A DNA stretch of 64,000 bases. It comes from Amphiura filiformis. Its lineage: Eukaryota; Echinodermata; Ophiuroidea; Amphilepidida; Amphiuridae. The notes below the pieces were generated by a model that made no database searches, was not told the origin of the DNA, and was given only the letters and a program-made list of their open reading frames with translations. The stretch covers positions 2,170,001-2,234,000 of the forward strand of contig NC_092631.1 in NCBI RefSeq assembly GCF_039555335.1, read 5' to 3'. Shown piece after piece: positions 31,333 to 43,575 of the stretch; within the stretch, counting starts at the first letter, position 1, and each line of letters starts with the position of its first letter. The position numbers and the translations under genes are program-made.

Positions 31333-31689
31333 AATGGGCATGGACCCAAGTGTGTGTAATTTTACGGACCAACAAACAATGTTGAGGACCAAAGAAATTG
31401 TACCCAAAGACTCAAAAATGACCAGTGTGTAACTCTGTGGTTATTGGTTAATCTGCTAGTTTGTTGCTCATAATATTATGCCTTTAGTGTTTTTGCAGCA
31501 AGAGCCCGAAATGGAACAATAATTTGACTTCGATGTGTAACACACACACAACGTAGATTTGCCAGGGGCATAGTCAGGACTGATTATTCCCCGATTTAAA
31601 TCGGTTTTTTTTCTACTAAAAAAAAAAAAAAATTTCACTATCATAGTGAAGTTATCCAGAGGTACACTATTTCAACTGCGCAGGGCCAA

Positions 31690-31787
31690 AAGTGGGTAAG
31701 TGCAATAGCTGCTCTGTGAATATTTGGCAATTTACACACAGTATATTGTACTCATTTACAAATGGCAGCTATTGCACTTACCCACTT
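31690..31787. repeat. Hairpin with 23-bp stem
   Basis: AAGTGGGTAAGTGCAATAGC (31,690-) pairs exactly with GCTATTGCACTTACCCACTT (ending 31,787). Confidence 0.75.
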
Positions 31788-31944
31788 CAGGCACTGGGCA
31801 GTCGATTTGCCCTCCATGAGTGACACAAACTTGATGGAGTCTGTACATTTGTTCAAACATGTAGAGGGTTCCACATGACAACGACTGGTGTCAAGTTTTA
31901 TAAACCTCCTTTTTCTGAAGATGGGCAATTTTTGTCTCGCCTGA

Positions 31945-33029
31945 TAAGTAGATACCTACTTCATTAATACCCTAATCAGCAGTAGATAGCTACTTCATCA
32001 ACACATATCAGCAGTAGATAACTACTTCACCAATACCCTTATCAGCAGTAGATAGCTACTTCATCAACACATATCAGCAGTAGATGGCTACTTTATCAAT
32101 ACCCTTATCAGCAGTAGATAGCTACTTCATCAATATTCTTATCAGCAGTTAGAGAGCTACTTCATTAATACCCTAATACCCTTACCAGCAGCAGGTAGCT
32201 ACTTCATCAACACATATCAGCAGTAGATAGCTACTTCACCAATACCCTTATCAGCAGTAGATAACTACTTCATCAACACATATCAGCAGTAGATGGCTAC
32301 TTTATCAATACCCTTATCATCAGTAGATAACTACTTCATAAATATCCTTATCAGCAGTTAGAGAGCTACTTCATCAATACCTTTATCAGCAGTAGATAGC
32401 TAGCTACTTCATTAATACCCTTACCAGCAGCAGGTAGCTACTTCATCAATACACTTATCATCAGTAGATAGCTACTTAATCAATATCCTTATCATCAGTT
32501 AGAGAGTTACTTTATCAATACCCTTATCAGGCAGCAGATAGCTACTTCATCAATACCCTTATCAGCAGTAGATAGCTACTTCATCAATACTTATTAGCAG
32601 CAGATAGCTACTTCATCAATACATATCAGCATTATACAGCTACTTCATCAATACTGATATCTGCATTAGATAGCTACTTCATCAATACCCTTATCATCAG
32701 TTAGAGAGTTACTTTATCAATACCCTTATCAGGCAGCAGATAGCTACTTCATCAATACCCTTATCAGCAGTAGATAGCTACTTCATCAATACTTATCATC
32801 AGTAGATAGCTACTTAATCAATATCCTTATCATCAGTTAGAGAGTTACTTTATCAATACCCTTATCAGGCAGCAGATAGCCACTTCATCAATACCCTTAT
32901 CAGCAGTAGATAGCTACTTCATCAATACTTATTAGCAGCAGATAGCTACTTCATCAATACATATCAGCATTATACAGCTACTTCATCAATACTGATATCT
33001 GCATTAGATAGCTACTTCATCAATACCCT
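31945..33029. repeat. Minisatellite, unit about 34 bp, with higher-order repeats
   Basis: Unit reads approximately GCAGTAGATAGCTACTTCAT then CAATACCCTTATCA, about 30 copies with shortened variants. A block of about 200 bp starting TCATCAGTTAGAGAGTTAC recurs at about 32,490, 32,694 and 32,831, so multi-unit blocks were duplicated. It touches the 3' end of the minus-strand LINE relic. Confidence 0.92.
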
Positions 33030-35155
33030 TTAGTCGGGTAGTAGCATCACTCATGGTGAACCCATGTCTTGGAGCACTTCCTTTACTCCATCTCCCATCT
33101 CTTCCTTGGACTTCCGTTAGCCCTAGTTCCTGTTGTTTTGATGTAATATAAGTTCTTGCTGCAGGTTGGCTAGGGGGCATTAGCATAATGTGACCGAACC
33201 ATTTAACTTGTTATTTTGCAACATATTCCGTGATAAGTGTGGTTCCCACCCGGGTTCCCACTATCTTTCTCATATCCTCATTCTGGATTTTATCCCTCCT
33301 TGACTTGCTAGCCGCTCGGCTTTGGCATCTCATTTCACAGGTGATGAGGTTTTGGGTTGAAAGTCCAGTTTTGGCACTGGTAGCAGAGTGTTGGGAAAAT
33401 ATGGCATTGATGGGTTTTGTTTTGGTATCCATCGGTGTCGCAGGATGTGTTAAGGAGTGGGCCTAGTTAGTAAATTATATTATTGGCCTTTTGACATCGT
33501 GCCTCTATTTCTCTATTGATACTAGTGGTGGGTTATAGAATGATGATGCTTCAAATTTCTTAGGGAACCAGCTTATTTGATGCAGTATGATCTCCTGAGC
33601 ATTTTGACACTTTTTTTTTATCCAAATCGGCCAAAAAATGAGAAGGTGCCGGCCAAAACAAGTATTTGGACAGGGGGGTCTGTTGGGGGTCTGAAAATCA
33701 ATATTTTCATCAACAATCATTATTATATGCTTGATTCTGTGAAAGTTGGTATTGATTTGTATGTAATTGATGTTTAGAATTCCATTTTTGAAAGTTGCAT
33801 AAAAATTGGAGTTGTCGTTTTCTTAAAATGGCCATTTTACGTCCAAATAAGGATATGAGGGCGCTTCGCATTTAACTTGCAAACGATCTTTAAAACGGAA
33901 ATTTCAATGGTGTATCTATGAAGATAATCATAGGTAGTACCTGCTCAAGAAATTTGAGCAATTTACATCGTACGGTTTGATTTTGGCAGCCATTTGAATA
34001 TTTCATAGAACGCTGCCATTCAACTGTACAGGGGTCAACGCACTTTAAAATGTGTACGTTTCAATGGAAGGCTTCCTGAGAATACGAAAATTGGTGCCAC
34101 GGTCAAATGAAAAGAAATATAATGTCCAAATTTCTTGAGAATGTGCCACATGTGATTATCTTCATACTGACATCATTAAAATTTCATGTGAAAAGAACGT
34201 GTGCATGTTTTTTGCAAAGCGCCCTCACATCCTTATTTGGACGTAAAACGGCCATTTTAAGAAAACGACAACTCTAATTTTTATGCAACTTTAAAAAATG
34301 GAATTCTAGACATCAATTACCTGCAAACCAACACCAACTTAAACAGAATTAGGCATAAAATAATGATTATTGATGAAAATATTGATTTTAAGACCCCCCA
34401 ACAGACCTCCCTGTCCAAATACTTGTTTTGGCCGACACCTTCTCATTTTTTGACCGATTTGGATGAAAAAGGTGTCAAATTGCTCGGGAGATCATGCCGC
34501 ATCAAATAAGCTGGTTCCCTAAGAAATTTGAAACATCACCCTTTTTAAAAGGCTGTTTAACCTACCCCTATTGATACTTCCATCTTCAGACAAGATACTT
34601 CTCAAGTACTTAAACTCCTTTGTCTGTTTTAGCTTACTGTTGTTAATGGTGATGTCAATATCCTTGGGTAATCGGCTAATCACCATAGTATCTATATTGG
34701 CTATGCTGACTTTCATGCCATATTCACATGCTGCATTTAATTTGTTGGTATGGTCTTGAAGTCCTGTCATTTGCAAAGGGAAGCTCATTTATTTCTCCAC
34801 TAGTTTGATTTGCTTCCATGGCGATCTTGTCCATATGAATCAAGAAGAGCAGCGGTGACATCACACAGCCTTGGCGTACCCCGATGTTAATATTGGAAAC
34901 CACTTTGACTGGCCACTTCTGGTTCTCACCATGCATTTGCTGTCTTTACATTGAGCTCTGACAATATCTAGCAGTTGACCTGTTATACCATAGCCCTCTA
35001 TTACAGCCCACAACTGTTCTCTATCCACCCGGTCGAAAGCCTTTTCTTGGTATACGAACACCATGTGCAGTTCATGGTTGAACTCTATACACTTTTCATA
35101 TAATTGTCGTAGTGCAAACATGGTATCTGTGATACACCCCCTGTCCCGATAAAGT
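33030..35155 (-). mobile_element. Non-LTR retrotransposon (LINE) relic, 5'-truncated
   Basis: Reading on the minus strand: RT motifs GLYRDRGC, EKAFDRVDREQLWAVIEGYG, GVRQGCVMSPLLFLIHMD, then a damaged catalytic loop (ELPFAND in place of FADD), LQDHTNKLNAACEYGMKVSI and KQTKEFKYLRSILSEDGSIN. After an inserted element the same frame resumes REIEARCQKA, RRDKIQNEDMRK, GTRVGTTLITEYVAK and a C-terminal PPSQPAARTY. Frame breaks near 34,780 and elsewhere make it dead. The 5' part (endonuclease) is absent. Confidence 0.85.
33524..34567. mobile_element. 1.04-kb Mutator-like foldback inserted in the LINE
   Basis: Flanked by CTATTGATACT at 33,513-33,523 and 34,568-34,578. Arms are long and paired: TTCAAATTTCTTAGGGAACC / GGTTCCCTAAGAAATTTGAA, AAATGGCCATTTTACGTCCA / inverse, TCAATATTTTCATCAACAAT / inverse. 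The long terminal inverted repeats and 11-bp duplication resemble Mutator-type MITEs; that class is inferred. No transposase. Confidence 0.82.
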
Positions 35156-35249
35156 CCTTTTGTGGACGTTCGAATACTTTGACATGTAGAATCTCTCTAA
35201 AAATCCGCTATAAGTACATGTGTATATCCACCGACAATACCGGCTCAAA

Positions 35250-35875
35250 ATGATAAACTGAGCTCAAAAACAAATTTATAATTTTTCACAAGGTCATATC
35301 ATACAATCCTGTCCATCAAAATGAACCAAAATTACACACATGTTTACTTCAATACTCTATTCTAAACACATGTCAGTAACCAAGCAGTTATCCAACTGAC
35401 ACAACAGCAAAATGCACTGAAATGGAACAGCTTCCTGGACCACATTCACAGCCCAATAATTGGCATCCAGCACAATAAATCTGTGAGAATAAGTACAAGA
35501 TCCTTGCACAGATGATAATTCCCAAAAGTAAGTGGAATAGTGTGGAACAAGACCTGTTTCTTAAAGAAAGTGCGTGAAAAGCAGAAAGCAGCACCGTTTT
35601 GTCATCTGTGCAAAGATCTTAATGTATTCTTACATAATTTTTGTGCTGGGTGCCAAATATTGGGCTGTGAAAGTGGTCAAGGAAGCTGTTCCGTGTCAGT
35701 GCAGTTTTCTGTTGTGTCAGTTGGACAACTGCTTGGTTACTGACATGTGTTTAGAGTAAAGTATTGAAGTAATCCTGTGTGTAATTTTGGTTCATTTTGA
35801 TGGACAGAATTTTAAGATATGATCTTCTGATTCACAAGTTTGTAAGTTTCTTTTTGAGCTCAGTTTACATCTGGA
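35250..35875. mobile_element. Large foldback element
   Basis: Arms of about 250 bp: AACTGAGCTCAAAAAC, CATCAAAATGAACCAAAATT, ACACATGTCAGTAACCAAGC and CAATAATTGGCATCCAGCAC, each inverted to the right (for example GCTTGGTTACTGACATGTGT). Confidence 0.75.
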
Positions 35876-36705
35876 TTTTTTTCCGTATTTTCCCCCGTTA
35901 ACTCACAAACGCAAAATCGGAATCAACTGAAATGTTGGGAATAAGCTTTTTATCGTGGATCTCTGCTGAAAAATGTCATAAAAAGAGGATGATAGGATCA
36001 CAAAACACTCCTTTAAACTGTTCAGGAGTGACAAGTACATCCAATCTGACTGTTTCCTGTAATAATAGCTTTATACTAGTAACAAGTAAGAGTCCTCTTA
36101 ACCTGTCCCTGTTGACATGATAGTGATAACAATTTTTATAAAAGTAAATCCCCATTGCTCAGAGCTGACAGGATCAACAAGTGATTTTTTCAGTATCCCA
36201 TCTTCAATAGCTGCCCGTGTTCTTACGTGTAGGGGTGTGTGTGGAGGGATGTGAGGATCAATGTACGTTCATAGTTCTTTTTTTCCAAATCCCACGTTTG
36301 TTTGTTTGTTTTTTGTTTGTTTGTTGTTGTTTTTTGTAAACATATATATATTAATATTCGATCACTCCTTTCTGGCACTTCTATTCTATTGTAGTAATGT
36401 TTTTCATCTTCCATTCAATGTTTATAGTATGCTAAATCACAACAAAAATACTTAAAAGGCAGCTAAATATGTTGAGAATACGATTAGTTTAATAGCAAAT
36501 CAAAACGGGACGAAAGTCAAATTTCATCTAAGCGAGTCGATCTAATATCACTATGTACTCCTTTATAATTAAAAACACACTAAAAGACTGACACATTTGA
36601 CAAGTCTGTCCTGTCATAATTTGTCTTCGTGTCAAGTTCCCTGATAACCTGGACTGTTTCCTTTGAGAAAAGCACCTGTGTGTTTCAGTGTCCCCAACAC
36701 CTCTA

Positions 36706-36713
36706 TATATAGA
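36706..36713 (+). promoter_or_regulatory. TATA-like sequence before receptor exon 1
   Basis: TATATATA about 70 bases upstream of the ATG at 36,778. An out-of-frame ATG at 36,735 opens a short frame overlapping the receptor start and could dampen translation if transcribed. Start site unknown. Confidence 0.3.
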
Positions 36714-36777
36714 AGAATTACCATATCATCATCAATGTACTTGCATCTACAGCCAGCTAAAGGAGCACCAATACTCG

Positions 36778-38100
36778 ATGGATACTTCTACTCTCTCCAT
36801 TATTCAAGACACACTTTATGATAGTCAAGATTTATTCAATGCGACTCAAGACCCATTCAATACAACCCAAGACCCAGTTGACGCAGAGCAAGAGACATCT
36901 GTTACATCATTAAAAATCAATCGATCAGGAATCATCATCGCCATCGTCTCAGCTGCTGTGAACTTTGTCACTATCTCAGGCAATCTATTGGTGATCTACG
37001 CCTTTTTCACGACGAAGGAACTCCGCTCGTATACCAATTTTTACATCGTGGCTTTATCATTCTCAGCTTTGGTAGCCGGGGCCTTCACAATGCCGTTATA
37101 TTCTATTTACTGGACATTGGGCTACTGGCCTTTCTCTCCGTTGTTTTGTGATGTCTTTGCATTTATAAACGCGGCATTCATTCATATCAGCATTGTAATG
37201 ATTGCCACTATAGCCTATGACAGATGGGATGCGTTGGAGCATCCTATCAGGCATCTAGGAAGACGCACCCTTGGTCATGCAATGCTGCTAATAACAGTCA
37301 CATATACCATACCATTGATACTATGGCTCTTTTGCCATATGCTGTGGCCAATTTTAGCGGGAGGTCGTACCATTGCTCCTGAGCGTTGCTATCCTCAATA
37401 CGTCACTGACAGTTTTACCTTTCTCCTTATCGCACCGTTTCTGGTATTTTGGATTCCAATGTTAATAATCTCCATTCTATATGCTCGAATAGTAAACATA
37501 ATCCGTCGCACCAGGGCGAATTCTAGAAAGAGACAGGTAATTAGTCTCGCAGATCTGTGCAGAATGACTTCAGCTGCAGACATAAGCTCAAGTACGAAAA
37601 CTACTGATGATTGCTCCCCATCTGGACAAGATCAAGCTGCCAGCAGTATCAACAACGCATATGAAGTAGATTCTTCAGACAATCCAGTATGTATACCGAG
37701 ACTACAGGAGACTCCTCGGTCATTCCATGATCGCGTAGATGTAAATATTGTTGCGCCAGGATGCTTGGAGAAGAAGAACAGGTCTCCCCACACATTTGAC
37801 TCTATAACAGATGATATTTCCGTCGGCACGATGTCGTGTGATATCCAGCCATCTCTTCGTCCATGTCCCCAGCAGCAGTTGCATAATCCCGATCTCGTTG
37901 GTGTAAACATTGGAACTTCTGGACATTTACATGGTAAGAAAGATATTCAGGTACATCATGTGGACAGGAGGGAAAACTTTCGAGCTACGCGTACTCTTAC
38001 TCTGATTCTGATTGCTATGACAATTTCATCTCTACCCTGGTCCGTTATTGGTCCAGTTTACAGCACATGCAGGCAGTGCGTGCCATTAACTCTTTATCAG
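36778..38100 (+). CDS. Atypical amine-like class A GPCR exon 1 (TM1-TM6)
   Basis: Exon of 441 codons from ATG (MDTSTLSIIQ) to a GTAAGG donor at 38,101, read from the plus strand. Start chosen because the other four exons also begin Met-Asp/Asn close to TM1; the frame is open upstream without another ATG. The N-terminus has QDLFNATQDPFNTTQDP repeats with possible N-glycosylation sites. TM1 holds GN at 68-69, TM3 begins at C124, and the extracellular loop Cys is C204. By alignment to muscarinic receptors it has Ala97 at the sodium-site position 2.50, Asn131 at 3.32, DRW (148-150) instead of DRY, and no Trp at 6.48. The third cytoplasmic loop is about 150 residues. It ends CRQCVPLTLYQ, just before TM7, which is not seen. 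Ligand unknown. Confidence 0.88.
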
Positions 38101-38152
38101 GTAAGGAACGGTGGGTGTCGAGGTGTATCTGTGTCTGTATGCTCTGTGTTAG

Positions 38153-38455
38153 GCACCACTTCTAATTTGGTCATATAGCACTATCGGTACCCGGTTAGGC
38201 CCGGGGGAACCCTGAACCCGTCCACCCTGACCACCCGCTTACTACGCGGGTTAGGTACCGAGGACTCTTTCTATCATACCTTGGTGATGTAATAGATTGT
38301 ATTAAGATAATAATTAACATTTGGATAGTGTTATAATTTTACATTCAAATAAAAAAGAAAGCATTATGCAAATGTTCAGGGTACGATAGAAAGAGGCATT
38401 GGTACCTACCGGGGCACCGATAGCGCTACCGGCCCAAATTAGACGTTGTGCCTTA
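38153..38455. mobile_element. MITE just past receptor exon 1 donor
   Basis: Ends GGCACCACTTCTAATTTGG / CCAAATTAGACGTTGTGCC. Inner CTATCGGTACC / GGCACCGATAGCG and TCTTTCTATCATACC / GGTACGATAGAAAGA pairs. Related to 10,971-11,225. Confidence 0.7.
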
Positions 38456-39130
38456 CCTTAAGCATTGTACTCAAAATAACGTGTTCTTCAAGTTTTATTT
38501 GTAGTCGGAAAAATGAACTTGTAGTAAGAGTTTATTGTTTTTCGCAGCGGACTTTAAGTCGTTGTTCCTGTTTTGCAGCAGATGGGGTTTGATTTATGTC
38601 TCTCCCCACCTATCATAGACATGATTGAGTTATTATCAATGAGCTCGGCTAAAACAAGCTAAAACAGTCTAGGGAAATGAAGGTGCTATCATAAACAGCA
38701 GCGTGACACGCGAACTGTGTCGATATCGGTAGAAAACCGTTCATTAGGTTAAGGGTAATTCTCACAGGCCGTATTGCAGTTTTTTTATTTGGCGTTTGGG
38801 CCATATTTTCCTAGAATTAACTTGTCACTCATCACAAGGCTTGTCACAACGAGTCGGTTTTATTTTCCCATGTATGTCGGTACCCATTTCACGTTGGTGG
38901 AGAGAGACAAAATTAAGTTTAAACCTCTGGTGTCTCTCTCCACCAAGGGCTTTGTTTAGTTGCACAACATGTTGGCACATCCAGCGTTCGAACCCGCAAC
39001 CTATAGATCATGAATCAGAACTGCTGCGCATAAGGACTGTGCCATCAGAAAGATTAATAAACAAACATCACGGACAAATTCACAATTCAAATGGGCTCAA
39101 CACATCCGTTGTATTTACGCACTAGGGCGT

Positions 39131-39833
39131 AGCAACCCAGCAAACACAAAACGTTTTCGACATCATTCGCAAAAGGTTATAAAAGGTTGTCAGAAAACGT
39201 TTAAATGTCGGGTTATATAAAGGGTATATTAAGAGTAGGCCCTATAAAACGTTTTCATAACCTTAAAAAACATTTTTTGATAATCTACTGCTCAGCAAAC
39301 AAAATTTTACAGAAAACGTTTAAATGTCGGGTTATATAAAGGGTATAAAACGTTTTAATAACATTCCAAAAACATTCTTGAAAACTTGATACAAAACATT
39401 CTAAACAGAATGTTATTTTGGGGTTGAAAAAATAGTTTGCGAAAAATGTTTGCCCAAAATATTTTCAATAACGTTTTAAAAACGTTTTCATGACCTTTAT
39501 ATAACCCGACATTTAAATGTTATTAAAAGGTTTTGAAAAAAAAAAAACATTTTAAGAACATTTCTGTGTTTGCTGGGTTCAAATATTTTAACATAATGTT
39601 ATTTAAGTATTGACACAATATTTGGCAAAATTTGCAAAAATAGTTTACAATAACATTTTTTGCAAACATTTAAAAATATTGTTGTAGTGTGTTTTTCATA
39701 CAAAACGTTTTAAAACGTTATCATGACCTTTATATAACCCGACATTTTAATGTTATTAAAACGTTTTTACCTAAACCAAAAGCCAAAATATAACTTATTT
39801 AAAACGTTTTAAAAAGGTTTTTGTGTTTGCTGG
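39131..39833. mobile_element. Element with CCCAGCAAACACAAAACGTT ends
   Basis: The left end and right end (GGTTTTTGTGTTTGCTGGG, 39,815-39,833) are inverse. Another GTGTTTGCTGGG lies at about 39,567-39,578, so two units may be fused. Interior is made of AACGTTTT-type motifs and 'CATTTAAATG' / 'TATATAACCCGACAT' repeats. No coding. Confidence 0.75.
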
Positions 39834-40117
39834 GAAGAGCCTTGGTGGCCCATGGACATGGAGCATTGCGGGGCCTTTTAACATCTCCTTTATCAGCCCT
39901 ATTTCGTTTGCACTTTTGCACGGGGCCCCTGAACCCTCGAGGCCCCTGGACTTCGTCCACCCTGACCACCCGTTTGCTACGCACTCGATTACGCTTTTGC
40001 CTGGTAAATCTGACGATAAAGTTTATTTTAGCAGATTTTGTAATATAAAATTGTGAGCCATTCAACCCGTCAAGATTTGGCAACTACAGTATCCACAACT
40101 TAAAAGTTCTCACTAGC

Positions 40118-40292
40118 GCTTTTCGAAATGAATGGAAAAAATATGTTACAAAATGTAAAAATATAAAATAGTATGTTGACCAATGATTTGTGTTGCTATA
40201 AATTTGTTCAGAGTATAAAACAAATCAGGCTACGCATACCATTTTACATTTTTACATTTCGTAAAATATTTTTTCCATTTCAAAAAACTTTA
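40118..40292. repeat. Foldback, about 175 bp
   Basis: TTTTCGAAATGAATGGAAAA and ATGTTACAAAATGTAAAAAT at the left pair with ATTTTTACATTTCGTAA and TTTTTCCATTTCAAAAAA at the right. Confidence 0.65.
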
Positions 40293-42109
40293 GGGTAGAA
40301 CTTATAGCGGATTCTATGTTTTTGATGTGGCATTATGTACTTTGTAGGGATACCAAACCTTAATTTGAGACTGATTGACTCACAAATATCAGTTTCTTAT
40401 AATTAATTTAAAATAAACGCATGCTCTGCACGCAACACATGACATTGTAATGGTTAATGTTAGATCGGCAAAGTATACTGCAAACGAAAAGTATCCGAAC
40501 ACTTTAAACAAAAGCAATCGCAAAAATAACAAATTTTTCTCTCAAAACACGCGAATTATGAGTACCGCGAGTAAGTGTTGATCTCTCACGCTGTAACAAG
40601 CCCTGTACAATAGCCAGTGGGAATCGCCCTGAAGGAGGAAATATCCCAAATTTGTCACATCGTGAGATATCAAATTACGTAGAACTAAGTAGTGTCACTC
40701 TATTGATTACTTGATTTGGTAATTTAGGTTGAGTATCTTTAAGATTATTGCTTTTGTTTTATTATTTTGCATGAATTCCCCATGCGACTGTATATCATTA
40801 TTGCTTTTCGTATTGAAAAGGGTAACAGGCTATATCTGTACATTATATCGCGTCTTAAAATACGTGGATAGGGTATAATGATTGCAAATCATCATGATAA
40901 TTGTTTAAAATCTAGGTTATCGACCTTAAGTATCTTGCATTCACTGATTCACAAGCCATCAACGTAACACAGACATCTCGTTACACGTACTTTTATAGAC
41001 GAATCCAATTTCACGCATTCCTGCTCCTCAATGGCAGCCATTAGCCGCGACGGGTACCCAACTATCCCACCTAAAATGTGGGATGATGCGGCCTTGAAGG
41101 GTATTATAAACTGCATTCTATCACCCGTGTTACACGTAAACAAAAGAATGATGACAGTTTACAACACAAAAAATCTAACATCGAGTTTTAAGCGGGTTTA
41201 ATCCACCCAATTGGGTACTCACAACACCTGTTTGGTGCATGCGGGTACCCAAATATGGCCGACCAAATCCTGACCATGACTTGGCTCGTTGGATTCGTCT
41301 ATAACCAGTTAACCATCGACTTACCAAGGGTTTGCTCCTGGTTGCACTAAAAACGCTAAAGAGAGCGATCAAATACTTTAATGTAATCGTAGGACCATCC
41401 TCGGTACTCATTTTAACGCCAAAAATGTGTCACTGTTATAATTTTGTTGAAAACTCACCAGCTTCAGGGTGTTTCACACCTGGCCCCACAAGACGACCAA
41501 ATAATTGGCTAACTCAACCCCTCCCCAAAAATTAAGTCTTTATATTTATCTATCATTTTGTAAGTTGTATTCAAACGTGTTTTGTTTTCCGTAAAATAAC
41601 TAAGAAAAAAATCCTGTAGCGCATTGCTAATATTGGAGACCTAGATATAGTTCGCATTATTTTAAACATTCATCTAAAGTAATATTGTTGTAAACCTCGG
41701 GCGTTGTCGCCAATAAATGAAGATAGTGGATGGCTAACAATATTGTGCTATAGAGTGAACCATAATCACAAGTTTCCATACATTCATACCAATTTATTGC
41801 ATATTTGTAATTTATAAATTTTGACCCACGAAAAAGTATCGTGTAAAAAAATCATGTAAATTTGTCGTCCTACCTTGGCCCATATAAAAGTTTTAAATAA
41901 TTGTGTTTGGAGAAAGAGAAACGTTGTTGCAAACGAATTACAATTGTGTTTACCTTACTTCACATATGCGCAATTTTCGGATTTACCCTAACAACGTTAG
42001 AAAAACATCTATAGACTATCTATATGCTAAACTTAATATGATCAGAATTTAAGCGAAAGCAGTATGCAGCGTATTGTCCATTAAAATATTAGCAGGACGA
42101 GTCCTAAGA

Positions 42110-43140
42110 TGTATTTTAAATATTCAGTCGCGTTATACCATGACTCAATTTAAGATAACTGTAAACATTAAGTCTTCGGGTTGGACGAGATTTGATTGTC
42201 AAATATTTTGCAGTAAGTGATTGAATTAGCAAGGGATATAATCTGCGCCCACGCAAGCTCAAAAAGCATCTGTGTTGATTACTGGATTTGGTCCAGTTTG
42301 AACGAGATTCGAAGTTGTACATTTAATCTATGGCAGCTTTGGTTCTTTATGTAAAATTACTGTAAACAATTAAGTCTTTGGTTTGGACGAGCTTTGATTT
42401 GATTTGATTGTCAACAGTTTTGCCGCAAGAGACTGAATTAGAAAGCGATATAATCTGCGCTCACGCAAGCTTAAAAAGCATCCACGATCTGTGATGATTA
42501 CTTGATTTGGTCCAGTTTGGACCAGGTTCGAAGTTGTACATTTAAAGCCATATTATAACATTTCTTTAAAAATAGATTTGTATTTATTTTCCATAAAATG
42601 TTAGCTTTTACTGTCATATATATCCCCTTTTAATTTTGAGCTGAACAAGTGAGGTAAAGCAAAGAAAATTGGAATTTACTACTAGCGCTATTATATGTTA
42701 CTCCGGCGGTTGTAATACGGTACGATCCGCTGGTAGGGGGGTGTCCCGCACGCCGTGTACGTGGTATGTGTTATGAACATCGCATACGCGTTCGACTAAT
42801 ATTTCTATCGTAATAATAAAACGACGGTTCCGGATTTTGACAAAACTACAGCACCTAAAGTCTTGATTTTTGCAGAGAATCTTTGTTTTCTACAGTACAT
42901 TACAATCGTGCAGAAACCTGAATTTAAATTTTTTTTGAGGGCGTTCTCCTCAGCAAATGTTATAATATGGCTTTAATCTATAGCCGCTTTGGTTCTTTAC
43001 TCACTTTAAAATGACTGTAAATAATTAAGTTTTCGGTTTGGACGAGATTTGATTTGATATGATTGTCACAAGTTTCGCCGCAGCACAAATGACTCAATCA
43101 GCAAGGGATATAATCCTCGATTTGTGTTGATTTAGTCCAG
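42110..43140. repeat. Three tandem units of about 200-225 bp
   Basis: Landmarks repeat near 42,161, 42,362 and 43,017: ACTGTAAACA-TTAAGTCTT, GGTTTGGACGAG, TTTGATTGTCA, AGGGATATAATCTGCGC, TTTGGTCCAGTTTG. The third unit is separated by the MITE at 42,546-42,972. Confidence 0.85.
42546..42972. mobile_element. 427-bp MITE with TTAA duplication
   Basis: Ends AGCCATATTATAACATTT and inverse AAATGTTATAATATGGCT. TTAA at 42,542-42,545 and 42,973-42,976. The neighbouring tandem unit shows the empty site (GTACATTTAATCTATGGCAG, 42,315-42,334). Confidence 0.9.
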
Positions 43141-43269
43141 GTGGGCAAGATCATATCCATTTCACCAAAGCAGATTTCCTCCGCCCCTGTTTTCCTCACC
43201 CTCTTCCTCTTCCTTTCCTAATTTTTTTGCTCATTTTATTCATCATTTTGTTACCCTCCCGGGAAACGT

Positions 43270-43575
43270 TACTGATGGCTTAGAGCCAGAACTAGCTATG
43301 TCCATTTGTTTTCTCAATTACATGCTACTCATTTCGGTAACAAATGGATGGTTAATTCTACCCTCTATAAGAAAATGTAAGTGACTTTGGGGTATATGTA
43401 TGGTCACTTGCGTCTAACTAACTGTTCAAGTGACCATGTATATACCCCAAAGTCACTTGCATTTATTATGGAGGGCATAATTAACTGTACATTTGTTGCC
43501 GAAATGAGTAACATGTAATTGAGAAAACAAATGGACATAGCCCGGGGACATAGCTAGTTCTGGCTCTAAGCCCTC
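43270..43575. mobile_element. Foldback element, about 300 bp
   Basis: GGCTTAGAGCCAGAACTAGC and ACTTTGGGGTATAT at the left are inverted at the right (GCTAGTTCTGGCTCTAAGCC; ATATACCCCAAAGT). Nearly the whole segment folds. Confidence 0.8.

Larger units (their letters stand above)
24224..36777. other. Intergenic region between KIF13B and receptor array
   Basis: No conserved coding sequence on either strand apart from the LINE relic. It contains the KIF13B 3' UTR of unknown length and the repeats listed separately. (TTTG)n-type runs lie near 36,297-36,335. Confidence 0.65.

Noticed and set aside
31945-33029. CRISPR array
   Set aside because: Units are contiguous with no unique spacers, and the genome is eukaryotic; it is a minisatellite.
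39799-40083. 94-codon minus-strand open frame
   Set aside because: Overlaps repeat ends and a GGGGCC-type repeat also present near 43,850; no homology recognised.
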